Origin: Chloroflexota bacterium
GTDB taxonomy: Bacteria > Chloroflexota > UBA5177 > JANWHV01
Assembly (NCBI GenBank): GCA_025450375.1
Contig: JANWHO010000118.1
Location: 1-7,589, forward strand
Length of the DNA: 7,589 nt
Direction of reading: 5' to 3'
The notes under the pieces are model-generated. The model worked only from the letters and a program-made list of their open reading frames with translations, made no database searches and was not told where the DNA came from. Made by a program: the position numbers and the translations under genes. Of this stretch, positions 1 to 5,617 are shown in pieces. Within the stretch, counting starts at the first letter, position 1. Each line of letters begins with the position of its first letter.

Positions 1-772
1 CCTTGTCTATCGACATTTTGGGGATGCTCGCATAGAGGTCGCCAATGTCGGCGCCAGGGCCATGACGCTCCAGCGCCTGGACGATCCGCTTCAGTGCGGC
101 CGATGCCTCCGGGGCATGCTCGGCGTATAATCCCAGGATCTTCTCCGCCGTCCATACGATATAACCGGTATTCCATAGATAGTTACCAGCCTCGATAAGC
201 CGCAACGCGGTGGCCAGGGACGGCTTTTCCACCTGGCGGACGAAGGCATGGACTGCTCTCCCATCCACCACCGCGCGTTGCTCACCGTACTCGATGTACC
301 CCAGGGCACTGCTTGGCGAAGTGGGCCGCACATCCACCTTCACTACCCAGTTTCGCTCGCGCGCCAAGGTGTGCGCCGCCTGCAGGCTCTCCACGAACTC
401 CGCGTCGCGCCGGATCACATGGTCGGCCCCCCAGAGGGTGGCAATCGTGGAACCGGGATATCGGTGGTTCAGCACGGCCACCGCGTAGCCCACGGCGGCC
501 AGGGTATCGCGCATCTCCGGCTCGGCCAGCACGTTCTCCGCCGGCAGTCCAGGTATCTGCTCCAGCACCAGGTCGCGGTAGACCTCCCCGGTGGAGACAA
601 AGATATTTTCCAGACCAATGCTGGCGGATAGGCGCCGAACCATCAGCTGGAAGAGCGAGTCGGGGCCCACCAAGGGCTGGAACTGTTTCGGTCGGGCTCG
701 CCTGCTGAGCGGCCACAAGCGCGAACCGGCGCCGCCACTGAAGAGGATAGCCCGAAACGGGTCGTTTGCCAT
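1..772 (-). CDS. manC: Mannose-1-phosphate guanylyltransferase (GDP-mannose pyrophosphorylase), 3' end cut by window edge
   Basis: The enzyme joins GTP and mannose-1-phosphate to give GDP-mannose and pyrophosphate in the cytoplasm, the sugar donor for mannose-, fucose- or rhamnose-containing surface glycans. The visible 257 residues start with the pyrophosphorylase signature GGAGSRLWPLSRRARPKQF (residues 13-31). They also carry GADH (115-118), the sugar-binding VEKP (181-184), WNTGYIVW (200-207) and P-K-M-S-I-D at 251-256, just before the edge, which matches the family's P-x-x-S-I-D motif. The C-terminus is missing, so I cannot tell a one-domain enzyme from one fused to a phosphomannose isomerase domain. 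I chose ATG at 772 because GAGGGG lies 8 bases upstream. An in-frame GTG at 778 overlaps the TGA of the DUF169 gene but sits too near that site. It is the last visible gene of the minus-strand operon. The family call is firm; the exact glycan is unknown. Confidence 0.92.
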   Translation of the reverse strand, partial: MANDPFRAILFSGGAGSRLWPLSRRARPKQFQPLVGPDSLFQLMVRRLSASIGLENIFVSTGEVYRDLVLEQIPGLPAENVLAEPEMRDTLAAVGYAVAVLNHRYPGSTIATLWGADHVIRRDAEFVESLQAAHTLARERNWVVKVDVRPTSPSSALGYIEYGEQRAVVDGRAVHAFVRQVEKPSLATALRLIEAGNYLWNTGYIVWTAEKILGLYAEHAPEASAALKRIVQALERHGPGADIGDLYASIPKMSIDK

Positions 773-774
773 GC

Positions 775-1557
775 TCACCGCCCCTCGTCGGAGTCGCCCC
801 GTGGGGCATACGATGGATGAATCAACCGGCGAGTTTCCGCTGGTTTGACCCAGAAATTGTCCATCATTTCAAGTAAATGGCGGAACCGCTCACGCGGTAC
901 CACAACGAAGAGTTCCGCGGCATCCATCTTATTGAAGGCCCGGCCATTGCTGTCTCCCAGGGAGAAGACGCTGTTCCCGGTGAGTCGCGGCGCCGCGAAA
1001 ACGGACGAGCAGGTAGCTGCCCCGAGATCTCCCAGGGGAAACTCCCCGATCCGTACCGCGCTCGCCCCCGCCACGATCATCGCTTGCTGTGGTGGGCAGA
1101 TCAGTACCAGCAGATCCGCCGACACCCCAATCGGCATGTCGGCCAGCGGCGCCGCTCCCATGGCCGTGATACTGCCCTGGGCCAGCGAGTAACTGTTGGC
1201 CTTGGTCGCTCGTGCTCCCTCAGGGGTGTAAAACCCTTGAGCCAACGTCAGATAATGCCCCTCCGTAATCAGCGACATGGGCGGCCCCAGGCCAAGATGA
1301 TATTGTCCCACGATGCAATCATGGCGTGCGCTGTCCACGTAGATCCGCCGCCCAAGCTCCGCCTCTCGGATCAGGGCGCAAGCCGGGACGTTCGCCGCTT
1401 CGTACTCCGGCGGCGGCGCCTCCCTAAAAAAGGTGATCCCCACCGGCGGTCGGGCCACGCTCAACTTCCGCACGATGGCCGCCACGGCCCGCCGCTCCTC
1501 GACATGAACGGCCTGGGCATCGTCCACCAGGGTCATTGAGGCGGCGCCATCCGTCAC
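775..1557 (-). CDS. DUF169-family protein (COG2043-like), function unknown
   Basis: This 260-residue protein has no signal peptide or membrane segment and resembles the DUF169 family, whose biochemical role is not established. Supporting features are an N-terminal R-P-P-V-G-I-T-F (36-43), Cys60 in V-P-A-C-A, Cys81 followed by a G-Q-Y-H-L-G-L stretch (84-90), a central hydrophobic strand ending in Cys154, and a C-terminal half with Cys183-S-S, a Gly/Asp/Arg-rich turn (200-206) and D-A-A-E-L-F-V-V-V-P (212-221). The GTG start at 1557 overlaps the ccsB stop as GTGA, which suggests translational coupling. An ATG at 1536 is the alternative; neither has a strong Shine-Dalgarno site. Its position directly after resB and ccsB suggests, but does not prove, a link to haem or cytochrome c assembly. 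The family call rests on remembered motif patterns, not on a search. Confidence 0.75.
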   Translation of the reverse strand: MTDGAASMTLVDDAQAVHVEERRAVAAIVRKLSVARPPVGITFFREAPPPEYEAANVPACALIREAELGRRIYVDSARHDCIVGQYHLGLGPPMSLITEGHYLTLAQGFYTPEGARATKANSYSLAQGSITAMGAAPLADMPIGVSADLLVLICPPQQAMIVAGASAVRIGEFPLGDLGAATCSSVFAAPRLTGNSVFSLGDSNGRAFNKMDAAELFVVVPRERFRHLLEMMDNFWVKPAETRRLIHPSYAPRGDSDEGR

Positions 1558-2726
1558 TGGACGTTGCCGAAGGTATGCAGACTAAAGATCTTCAGAGTTC
1601 CGACCAGGTAGGCCAGTCCCAGGAAACTGATAATCACGATGGCGAAGCCCACCATCCCCAGGGCGGCCATCGGGGCGCCGCGCCAGCCTCGCTGCACCCG
1701 AACGTGGACGTACAGCGCATAGTAGACAAAGGTGATCAGGGCCCAGATTTCTTTCGGATCCCAGCTCCAGAACGTGCTCCCGGCCATCTGGGCCCAGATG
1801 GCCCCCGACATCAACACGAAGGCGATCATGGGCAGCCCGATGGAGATCGCGCGGTATGACCACTCATCGAGTTGCTCCAGCAGTTCGGCCTCCGGCCCCT
1901 CCGCCCGCACCACCAGTGGACCTTCGAAGGCGATCCGCCGTTCCAGGCCCTTATAACCCAGGAAGGTCACCGCCGACAGCACCACCACTTCGCAGGCGAT
2001 TCCCAGAACCTTCGAGGCGGTAAGTGCATCGCCGCTCCCTGGCCACCGGCCGATGTAAATCCCCAGGAGGATGCCAATCACGATGGACACCGGCCAGATG
2101 GCAAGGGCAAAAGTATGCGGACGACGCCAGGCACCCGATCGGACCAGGTAGGTAATGCTGAGCGCGCCGCCCAGGGCGAAGAAGCTATAGCAGGTCATGG
2201 CCATGCCGACGTGAATGCGGAGCCAATTACTCTGCAGGGCGGGACGTAGCGGATCGATCACCGTACTGCCGGACCCGAAGTTGAACAAGGAATAGCCGGA
2301 GAATCCCACCACGAAGAGGAAAATCGCCCAGCCCACGATGCGCGTACGCATCATCTTTTCGGCCACCAGATACACGGTGACGATCATCCAGGAAAAGGCG
2401 ATTGGGGCCTCGAAGGCATTGGCCACCGGCCAATACCCTTGCGCGTCCCAACGGGCGCCCAGACCGAGACTGGCCAGGATATAACCGGCAATGGCCAGAC
2501 CAGTCGCGGTCAGCCCCAAGCGGTAGCGATTGAAAACCGGCTCCGCCGATCCACCACGGCTCAAGGTCACGGTCCCGCCGGCCGCCCCGGTGGCCACCCG
2601 CACGGTGGCGGCCCGAGTCGCCGGCGCGATCGCATGGGCGATGTAGAACAGCAAAGCGAGGGCGTAAACCCAGAAGCCCAAAAACAGGCAGGTGGAGGAG
2701 AAATGTAAAAGCTGATCTTGACTCAT
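1554..2726 (-). CDS. ccsB: Cytochrome c biogenesis protein CcsB (CcsA/ResC type), haem-handling membrane subunit
   Basis: CcsB is the polytopic half of the System II cytochrome c synthase. With ResB it carries haem across the inner membrane and presents it to CXXCH apocytochromes. The 390-residue protein is mostly hydrophobic, with segments near 12-32, 70-90, 108-122, 129-148, 175-195, 207-226, 240-258, 293-312, 328-345 and 352-378. The tryptophan-rich haem-binding stretch is W-A-Q-M-A-G-S-T-F-W-S-W-D-P-K-E (311-326). Candidate haem-ligand histidines are H172 (W-L-R-I-H-V-G) and H384 (S-L-H-T-F-G); H341 is the usual Y-x-H-x-R. N-A-F-E-A-P (103-108) and the A-E-K of segment 3 also fit the family. 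The ATG at 2726 has GGAAGG 9 bases upstream, inside the 26-base gap after resB. Odd: the family's WG pair in WGxxWxWD is replaced by GS. Confidence 0.95.
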   Translation of the reverse strand: MSQDQLLHFSSTCLFLGFWVYALALLFYIAHAIAPATRAATVRVATGAAGGTVTLSRGGSAEPVFNRYRLGLTATGLAIAGYILASLGLGARWDAQGYWPVANAFEAPIAFSWMIVTVYLVAEKMMRTRIVGWAIFLFVVGFSGYSLFNFGSGSTVIDPLRPALQSNWLRIHVGMAMTCYSFFALGGALSITYLVRSGAWRRPHTFALAIWPVSIVIGILLGIYIGRWPGSGDALTASKVLGIACEVVVLSAVTFLGYKGLERRIAFEGPLVVRAEGPEAELLEQLDEWSYRAISIGLPMIAFVLMSGAIWAQMAGSTFWSWDPKEIWALITFVYYALYVHVRVQRGWRGAPMAALGMVGFAIVIISFLGLAYLVGTLKIFSLHTFGNVQ

Positions 2727-2752
2727 GACATACGACCTTCCATCTCATGCTC

Positions 2753-4210
2753 CTAGCCGGCGGAATCCAACTCACGCCGCACCACGCGGCCGATCTCCTC
2801 GAACCTTCGCTTAAAGCCCTGTCTGCTCTTTTCCGAGGAGCCGCGCATCAACAAACCACTGGACGCTCCTGAGTCGTCGTCGGGAGCAATGTATAGCCAT
2901 AGCCGGCTAAAGGGAAAATACAGCACGCTCACCAGGCCCAGGAGGATGAGCGCGAAGGTGGTGAAAATAAAGGGGACGGCCGGGTTGTGACCGATATTCA
3001 GGCCCGCCACTCGGCGGATCAACAGGATGAAGCGGATTCCGCCAACCTCCACCGGGGTCGTCGTGATCTGCTCAACGGTGCCGTTGAAGTTCCGCGAGCT
3101 GACTGGAATATCGGCCGCTTCCTTCAGGATACGCATGGACTGTCCCACTTTTTGCGGCGGACGGGCAACCGTTACCACGGCAGTGGACGGCTGCTTTTGG
3201 TTGGGAATGGCATCGTGAAAGGTTAATGTGACCGCCAGATCACGCTCCGGCAGATAGAAAGCCGAGATCCCGTTCCCGATCGGGCGGTAACTCCCGTCGC
3301 CTAGCGGGGCCAGCAGCAGCGGATCGGAACCGCCGCCGCAGGACTGCGTATTGTCCTCCAGCACGCAGTAGGCCAGCGGTTTGGGGGGGGATTGCCGGGT
3401 ATCAATCGCGATCAGGCGGGCGGAGACGGCGAAACTGGCCTGGTGGATGTCATAGCCAAAAATACCCCCGTAGTACCATGGGGTATTCACATCGATCGTA
3501 TCATGATGCTCGGTACCGTTTGCCTCGACAACGGTGAGCTGGTCGCGGAAGTTTCGCGGTAGCCCGTTGGGATAGAGACCAAAATTGAAGCCGTCCGATC
3601 GCAGGGTCAGCCCCGTGCCGTGACCGATCGCGACTGGCGCCCCTCCGGCCTCCACCAAAACGGCGCTGTCCAGCCACCCGGCCAGGGCTCCCCAGGCGAT
3701 GCTGGCGACCATCAAAACAATCCCCAGGTGAGAGACCAGGGAACCCAGCCGCATGGCCCGGAAACGATCGGCGAGAATGTAGATCTTCCCTTCGCGCTCG
3801 ACCGTCTCCACCCGATAATGACAGCAGCGGAGAGCCTTGACCACGGCACGAGCGGCGAGTTCCGGGGACAGCGCGGCCTCCATGGCTCGGACCGTCTCGG
3901 CGGCGCGGTAGAACTCCGGCCGGTGGACGACCGGAACCTTGAACGCATAGCGATAGACCGGTCGAATCCGCCCGCGGACGCAACTCAGGACGCTGAGCAT
4001 GAGCAGGAAGTTCAGCCCATAAAACCACCATGACTCATAGATGTAGCGGATGCCTTTGTCCTGCGGCAGCAGGCTCCCGGCTATTACGACCGCCAAAATA
4101 CACGCCAACATACAGATGGCGAAGGTCATGGAGCGCATCCCATTCCAGATGCGCGCGAGGCTCATCCGGTGCACGCTGGGAACGAACAGGCGCTGTTGTC
4201 GGACGGCCAT
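2753..4210 (-). CDS. resB: Cytochrome c biogenesis protein ResB (Ccs1)
   Basis: ResB is the partner of CcsB in System II; it is thought to hold the apocytochrome and help transfer reduced haem. The 485 residues show the family layout: membrane segment 1 (about 28-46) ending G-S-L-L-P-Q, segment 2 (about 61-78) after S-W-W, a cytoplasmic loop, segment 3 (158-176) with S-H-L-G-I-V-L and the conserved H161, a large periplasmic domain (about 181-408), and segment 4 (411-432). The periplasmic domain carries N-T-P-W-Y-Y-G-G (242-249), matching the family's N-x-P-L-x-Y-x-G motif. Cys282 and Cys291 in that domain could form a disulphide (inference). I chose ATG at 4210, which has GGAG only 3 bases upstream; ATG at 4165 is possible, and the frame stays open to 4366. 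An 8-base C run lies in the gene. It heads the minus-strand operon. Confidence 0.93.
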   Translation of the reverse strand: MAVRQQRLFVPSVHRMSLARIWNGMRSMTFAICMLACILAVVIAGSLLPQDKGIRYIYESWWFYGLNFLLMLSVLSCVRGRIRPVYRYAFKVPVVHRPEFYRAAETVRAMEAALSPELAARAVVKALRCCHYRVETVEREGKIYILADRFRAMRLGSLVSHLGIVLMVASIAWGALAGWLDSAVLVEAGGAPVAIGHGTGLTLRSDGFNFGLYPNGLPRNFRDQLTVVEANGTEHHDTIDVNTPWYYGGIFGYDIHQASFAVSARLIAIDTRQSPPKPLAYCVLEDNTQSCGGGSDPLLLAPLGDGSYRPIGNGISAFYLPERDLAVTLTFHDAIPNQKQPSTAVVTVARPPQKVGQSMRILKEAADIPVSSRNFNGTVEQITTTPVEVGGIRFILLIRRVAGLNIGHNPAVPFIFTTFALILLGLVSVLYFPFSRLWLYIAPDDDSGASSGLLMRGSSEKSRQGFKRRFEEIGRVVRRELDSAG

Positions 4211-4274
4211 AGTCTCCGAACCTACATCCCGGTCGCGGCGTCGTGCCTTGGCCGCGTATGCCACGGAAAAGGCT

Positions 4275-4292
4275 CCCGCGTCACGACGCGGG
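4275..4292. repeat. Perfect 18-bp palindrome, possible operator
   Basis: CCCGCGTC and GACGCGGG are exact inverted copies separated by AC. The element lies 65 bases upstream of the resB start and 165 bases upstream of the nucleotidyltransferase start. The two-base spacer suits a dimeric regulator better than an RNA hairpin. No run of T follows closely enough on either strand to make a good terminator. The symmetry is seen directly; the operator role is inference. Confidence 0.4.
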
Positions 4293-4371
4293 TGGGGCGT
4301 GCCGTTCCAAAAGATAGGATACCTCCTGGCGGCCAAGAGAAAAAGGGAACCGCGGCCACAAGGCACCGGCA

Positions 4372-4444
4372 GGCGCTATCATGGGCAAAGACAGCCAGCG
4401 CCGGCTCGGTGGAAACCGGCGTGCCGGCCAGCACAACCATAGCG
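4372..4444 (+). promoter_or_regulatory. Possible structured mRNA leader with competing stems
   Basis: Three 6-bp perfect pairings can form. Stem A joins 4372-4377 (GGCGCT) with 4397-4402 (AGCGCC). Stem B joins 4374-4379 (CGCTAT) with 4439-4444 (ATAGCG), whose last base is the first G of the ribosome binding site. Stem C joins 4399-4404 (CGCCGG) with 4416-4421 (CCGGCG). Stem A cannot coexist with B or C, so the leader could switch between two folds. No known riboswitch consensus was recognised. Pairing is seen; regulation is inference, and GC-rich DNA gives such stems by chance. Confidence 0.3.
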
Positions 4445-4449
4445 GAGGA
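4444..4449 (+). promoter_or_regulatory. Ribosome binding site fixing a GTG start
   Basis: GGAGGA lies 7 bases before the GTG at 4457. The nearer ATG at 4450 directly abuts the site and is out of frame with the gene, so this site supports the GTG start. Confidence 0.8.
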
Positions 4450-4456
4450 ATGAAGA

Positions 4457-5206
4457 GTGACGCACCCCGATATCGTGGAGGAGGCCGACCGCCTGGTTAG
4501 GCTGGCGCAAGAAGCCGCTATTCCCCTCCGGTTACTGGGTGGCATCGCGGTCTTTCTGCGCTGTGGCGCGGTAATGCGGCGGACGGAACTGGCCCGCGAG
4601 TTTAAGGACATCGATCTCGCCGCCCCACGCCGATCCGCCAGGGCCCTGAGCGATCTGCTGACCAGCGCGGGCTATACGCCGAACCGTCAGTTCAATGCCC
4701 TTCAAGGAGGTTCGCGTCTCCTCTTTCACGATGGTCCGCGTCAGCGGCAAATCGATGTCTTCCTCGGGCAATTCGCGATGTGCCATGCGCTGGATCTTGA
4801 GCCGCGCATCACTCTGCCTGGGCCGGCCCTGCCGCCCTCGGATCTCCTGTTGCTGAAATTGCAGATCATTCAACTCAACCGGAAGGATATCACCGACGCG
4901 CTGGCGCTCCTTCTCTATCACGAGCCTCAGGGACCGGACAGCGCCGACGCATTGAGCCTGGACTACCTGGTGAAGATCTGTGCCGGAGATTGGGGATGGT
5001 ATACGACCCTGCATGATAATCTGACCGCCATCGCTGCCGAGGTTGATCGGATTCTCCCCCCAGCCGATGCGTCGCGGGTACAACGGCGGGTGGGCGTGCT
5101 GCTGGAAGGGATCGAGGCAGCCCCCAAATCACTTGGTTGGCGGCTCCGGGATCGGGTGGGCCGGCGAAAGGCATGGTACAACCTACCCGAGGAGGTGCGG
5201 CGTTAG
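4457..5206 (+). CDS. Nucleotidyltransferase-fold protein, substrate unknown
   Basis: The 249-residue protein shows the polymerase-beta-like nucleotidyltransferase pattern: L-L-G-G-I-A-V-F (26-33), then E-F-K-D-I-D-L (48-54) with D51 and D53 as the likely metal-binding pair, and a third acidic strand R-Q-I-D-V-F-L (97-103) with D100. A helical part follows with L-L-K-L-Q-I-I-Q-L-N-R-K-D (132-144), as in stand-alone AbiEii-like or DUF6036-like nucleotidyltransferases. All three acidic positions are present, so activity is plausible. No signal peptide or membrane segment is seen. The GTG start is set by a strong ribosome binding site. No antitoxin-like partner gene abuts it: upstream is the divergent resB operon and downstream a 411-base gap. 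It could modify a protein, RNA or small molecule; the sequence does not say which. Fold confidence is good, family assignment moderate. Confidence 0.75.
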   Translation: MTHPDIVEEADRLVRLAQEAAIPLRLLGGIAVFLRCGAVMRRTELAREFKDIDLAAPRRSARALSDLLTSAGYTPNRQFNALQGGSRLLFHDGPRQRQIDVFLGQFAMCHALDLEPRITLPGPALPPSDLLLLKLQIIQLNRKDITDALALLLYHEPQGPDSADALSLDYLVKICAGDWGWYTTLHDNLTAIAAEVDRILPPADASRVQRRVGVLLEGIEAAPKSLGWRLRDRVGRRKAWYNLPEEVRR

Positions 5207-5218
5207 GGCCCCGGCCCT
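5205..5218 (+). repeat. GC-rich inverted repeat overlapping the nucleotidyltransferase stop codon
   Basis: AGGGCC and GGCCCT are exact inverted copies around a CC spacer, and the first two bases belong to the TAG stop. As RNA it would fold as AGGGC/GCCCT with a 4-base loop. No T run follows, so it is at most a weak transcription stop or a 3'-end stabiliser. Confidence 0.3.
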
Positions 5219-5291
5219 GCCGTGACCCGGACGGACGATTCACCATTTGGGGGGTTGACCCTCCTACCCCGATCGGTCCAAAGTGGGCACA

Positions 5292-5325
5292 TCGTGTCGG
5301 CCCGCGATAGTACCGCCGGACACGA
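5292..5325. repeat. Imperfect inverted repeat
   Basis: TCGTGTC-GGC (5292-5301) pairs with GCC-G-GACACGA (5315-5325): ten pairs with one bulged G, around a 13-base loop. No T run follows on the plus strand, so it is not an intrinsic terminator. Confidence 0.4.
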
Positions 5326-5400
5326 GCTGGTGACGTGGTGCGTCATGTTGGAGCTGTCAGCAGGTGGATTGGCGCTAAATTCATGATCTGGTCGAGTAGT

Positions 5401-5416
5401 CAACACTAAAGTGTTG
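5401..5416. promoter_or_regulatory. Perfect palindrome, possible operator near a candidate promoter
   Basis: CAACACT and AGTGTTG are exact inverted copies around AA. It overlaps the start of a weak candidate promoter: TTGCAT (5414-5419), 17 bases, then CAGAAT (5437-5442). The boxes match consensus at only 3 and 4 of 6 positions. If real, a protein bound here would cover the -35 region of the TPR gene's promoter. The symmetry is seen; the function is inference. Confidence 0.35.
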
Positions 5417-5460
5417 CATCCGCGAGCGTTGCGCAGCAGAATAGGGGTTAACCACGCGTC

Positions 5461-5490
5461 GGCGCCGCTATCTGACTAGATCTTGGCGCC
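5461..5490. repeat. Two-tier hairpin flanked by GGCGCC
   Basis: GGCGCC at 5461-5466 can pair with GGCGCC at 5485-5490. Inside, ATCT (5470-5473) pairs with AGAT (5478-5481) around a GACT loop, leaving a small symmetric internal loop. Both tiers are exact. It could be an RNA hairpin in the TPR leader or a DNA binding site. Confidence 0.35.
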
Positions 5491-5536
5491 TGCTCATTCC
5501 GCGGATAACCGCTTCCCATTATGAGGATGCCGGCCC

Positions 5537-5601
5537 GATCCTTGTGGATCGTGCTTCACTTCCCGTGGTACGGGACTTCGCGGAATGCGCATCGCATGCG
5601 T
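5537..5601 (+). promoter_or_regulatory. Three consecutive small hairpins before the TPR gene
   Basis: GATCC-N4-GGATC (5537-5550), TCCCGT-N3-ACGGGA (5561-5575) and CGCAT-N3-ATGCG (5588-5600, extendable by a G-U pair) follow one another at 24- and 27-base steps. They end just before the ribosome binding site at 5605-5614. A structured leader is possible; chance short stems in GC-rich DNA are the alternative. Confidence 0.3.
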
Positions 5602-5617
5602 TGCGGAGGGGAGGTTC

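Larger units (their letters stand above)
4211..4456. promoter_or_regulatory. Divergent intergenic region between resB and the nucleotidyltransferase gene
   Basis: These 246 bases separate two genes transcribed away from each other, so promoters for both should lie here. I see no convincing sigma-70 pair for either direction. The best minus-strand -10 candidate is TATCCT at 4321-4316, but its -35 is poor. The region holds the perfect palindrome at 4275-4292 and the structured stretch at 4372-4444, and CCGGC occurs four times between 4366 and 4428. Although the resB frame is open up to 4366, the extra residues are arginine-rich and unlike a ResB N-terminus, so I treat them as non-coding. Confidence 0.5.
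5207..5617. other. 411-base gap without a supported gene, rich in inverted repeats
   Basis: I find no coding frame with a usable ribosome binding site or recognisable protein here. A 67-codon minus-strand frame (5406-5203) has neither. The stretch instead holds many short inverted repeats: an imperfect one at 5292-5325, TGACG-N5-CGTCA at 5331-5345, a perfect one at 5401-5416, a two-tier hairpin at 5461-5490, and three small hairpins at 5537-5601. It should contain the promoter and leader of the TPR gene. No tRNA or known small RNA is recognised. Confidence 0.6.

Noticed and set aside
282..809. Long minus-strand frame of 175 codons
   Set aside because: It is an out-of-frame shadow of the guanylyltransferase gene, which has clear family motifs; the 175-residue product is recognisable as nothing.
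2227..2775. Minus-strand frame of 182 codons
   Set aside because: It lies over the N-terminal half of ccsB in another frame and lacks any recognisable motif.
4267..4292. Intrinsic terminator on the minus strand (palindrome then TTTT)
   Set aside because: Only four T follow, after a four-base spacer, and the palindrome spacer is two bases; it also lies upstream of resB rather than after a gene.
4211..4366. Longer resB start at 4366
   Set aside because: The extra 52 residues are arginine-rich, unlike ResB N-termini, and cover the palindrome; ATG at 4210 gives the family's usual short N-terminus before the first membrane segment.
4381..4445. Resemblance to a cyclic-di-GMP riboswitch (GGGCAAA and later CCGGCC)
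   Set aside because: The rest of the GEMM core, in particular the GGGACGCAAAGCC-like stretch, is absent.
5203..5406. Minus-strand frame of 67 codons in the gap
   Set aside because: It starts with GTG inside a palindrome, has no ribosome binding site and no recognisable motif.
5585..5617. Upstream ATG for the TPR protein
   Set aside because: It lacks a good ribosome binding site, whereas ATG at 5618 has one; the added residues do not belong to a TPR.
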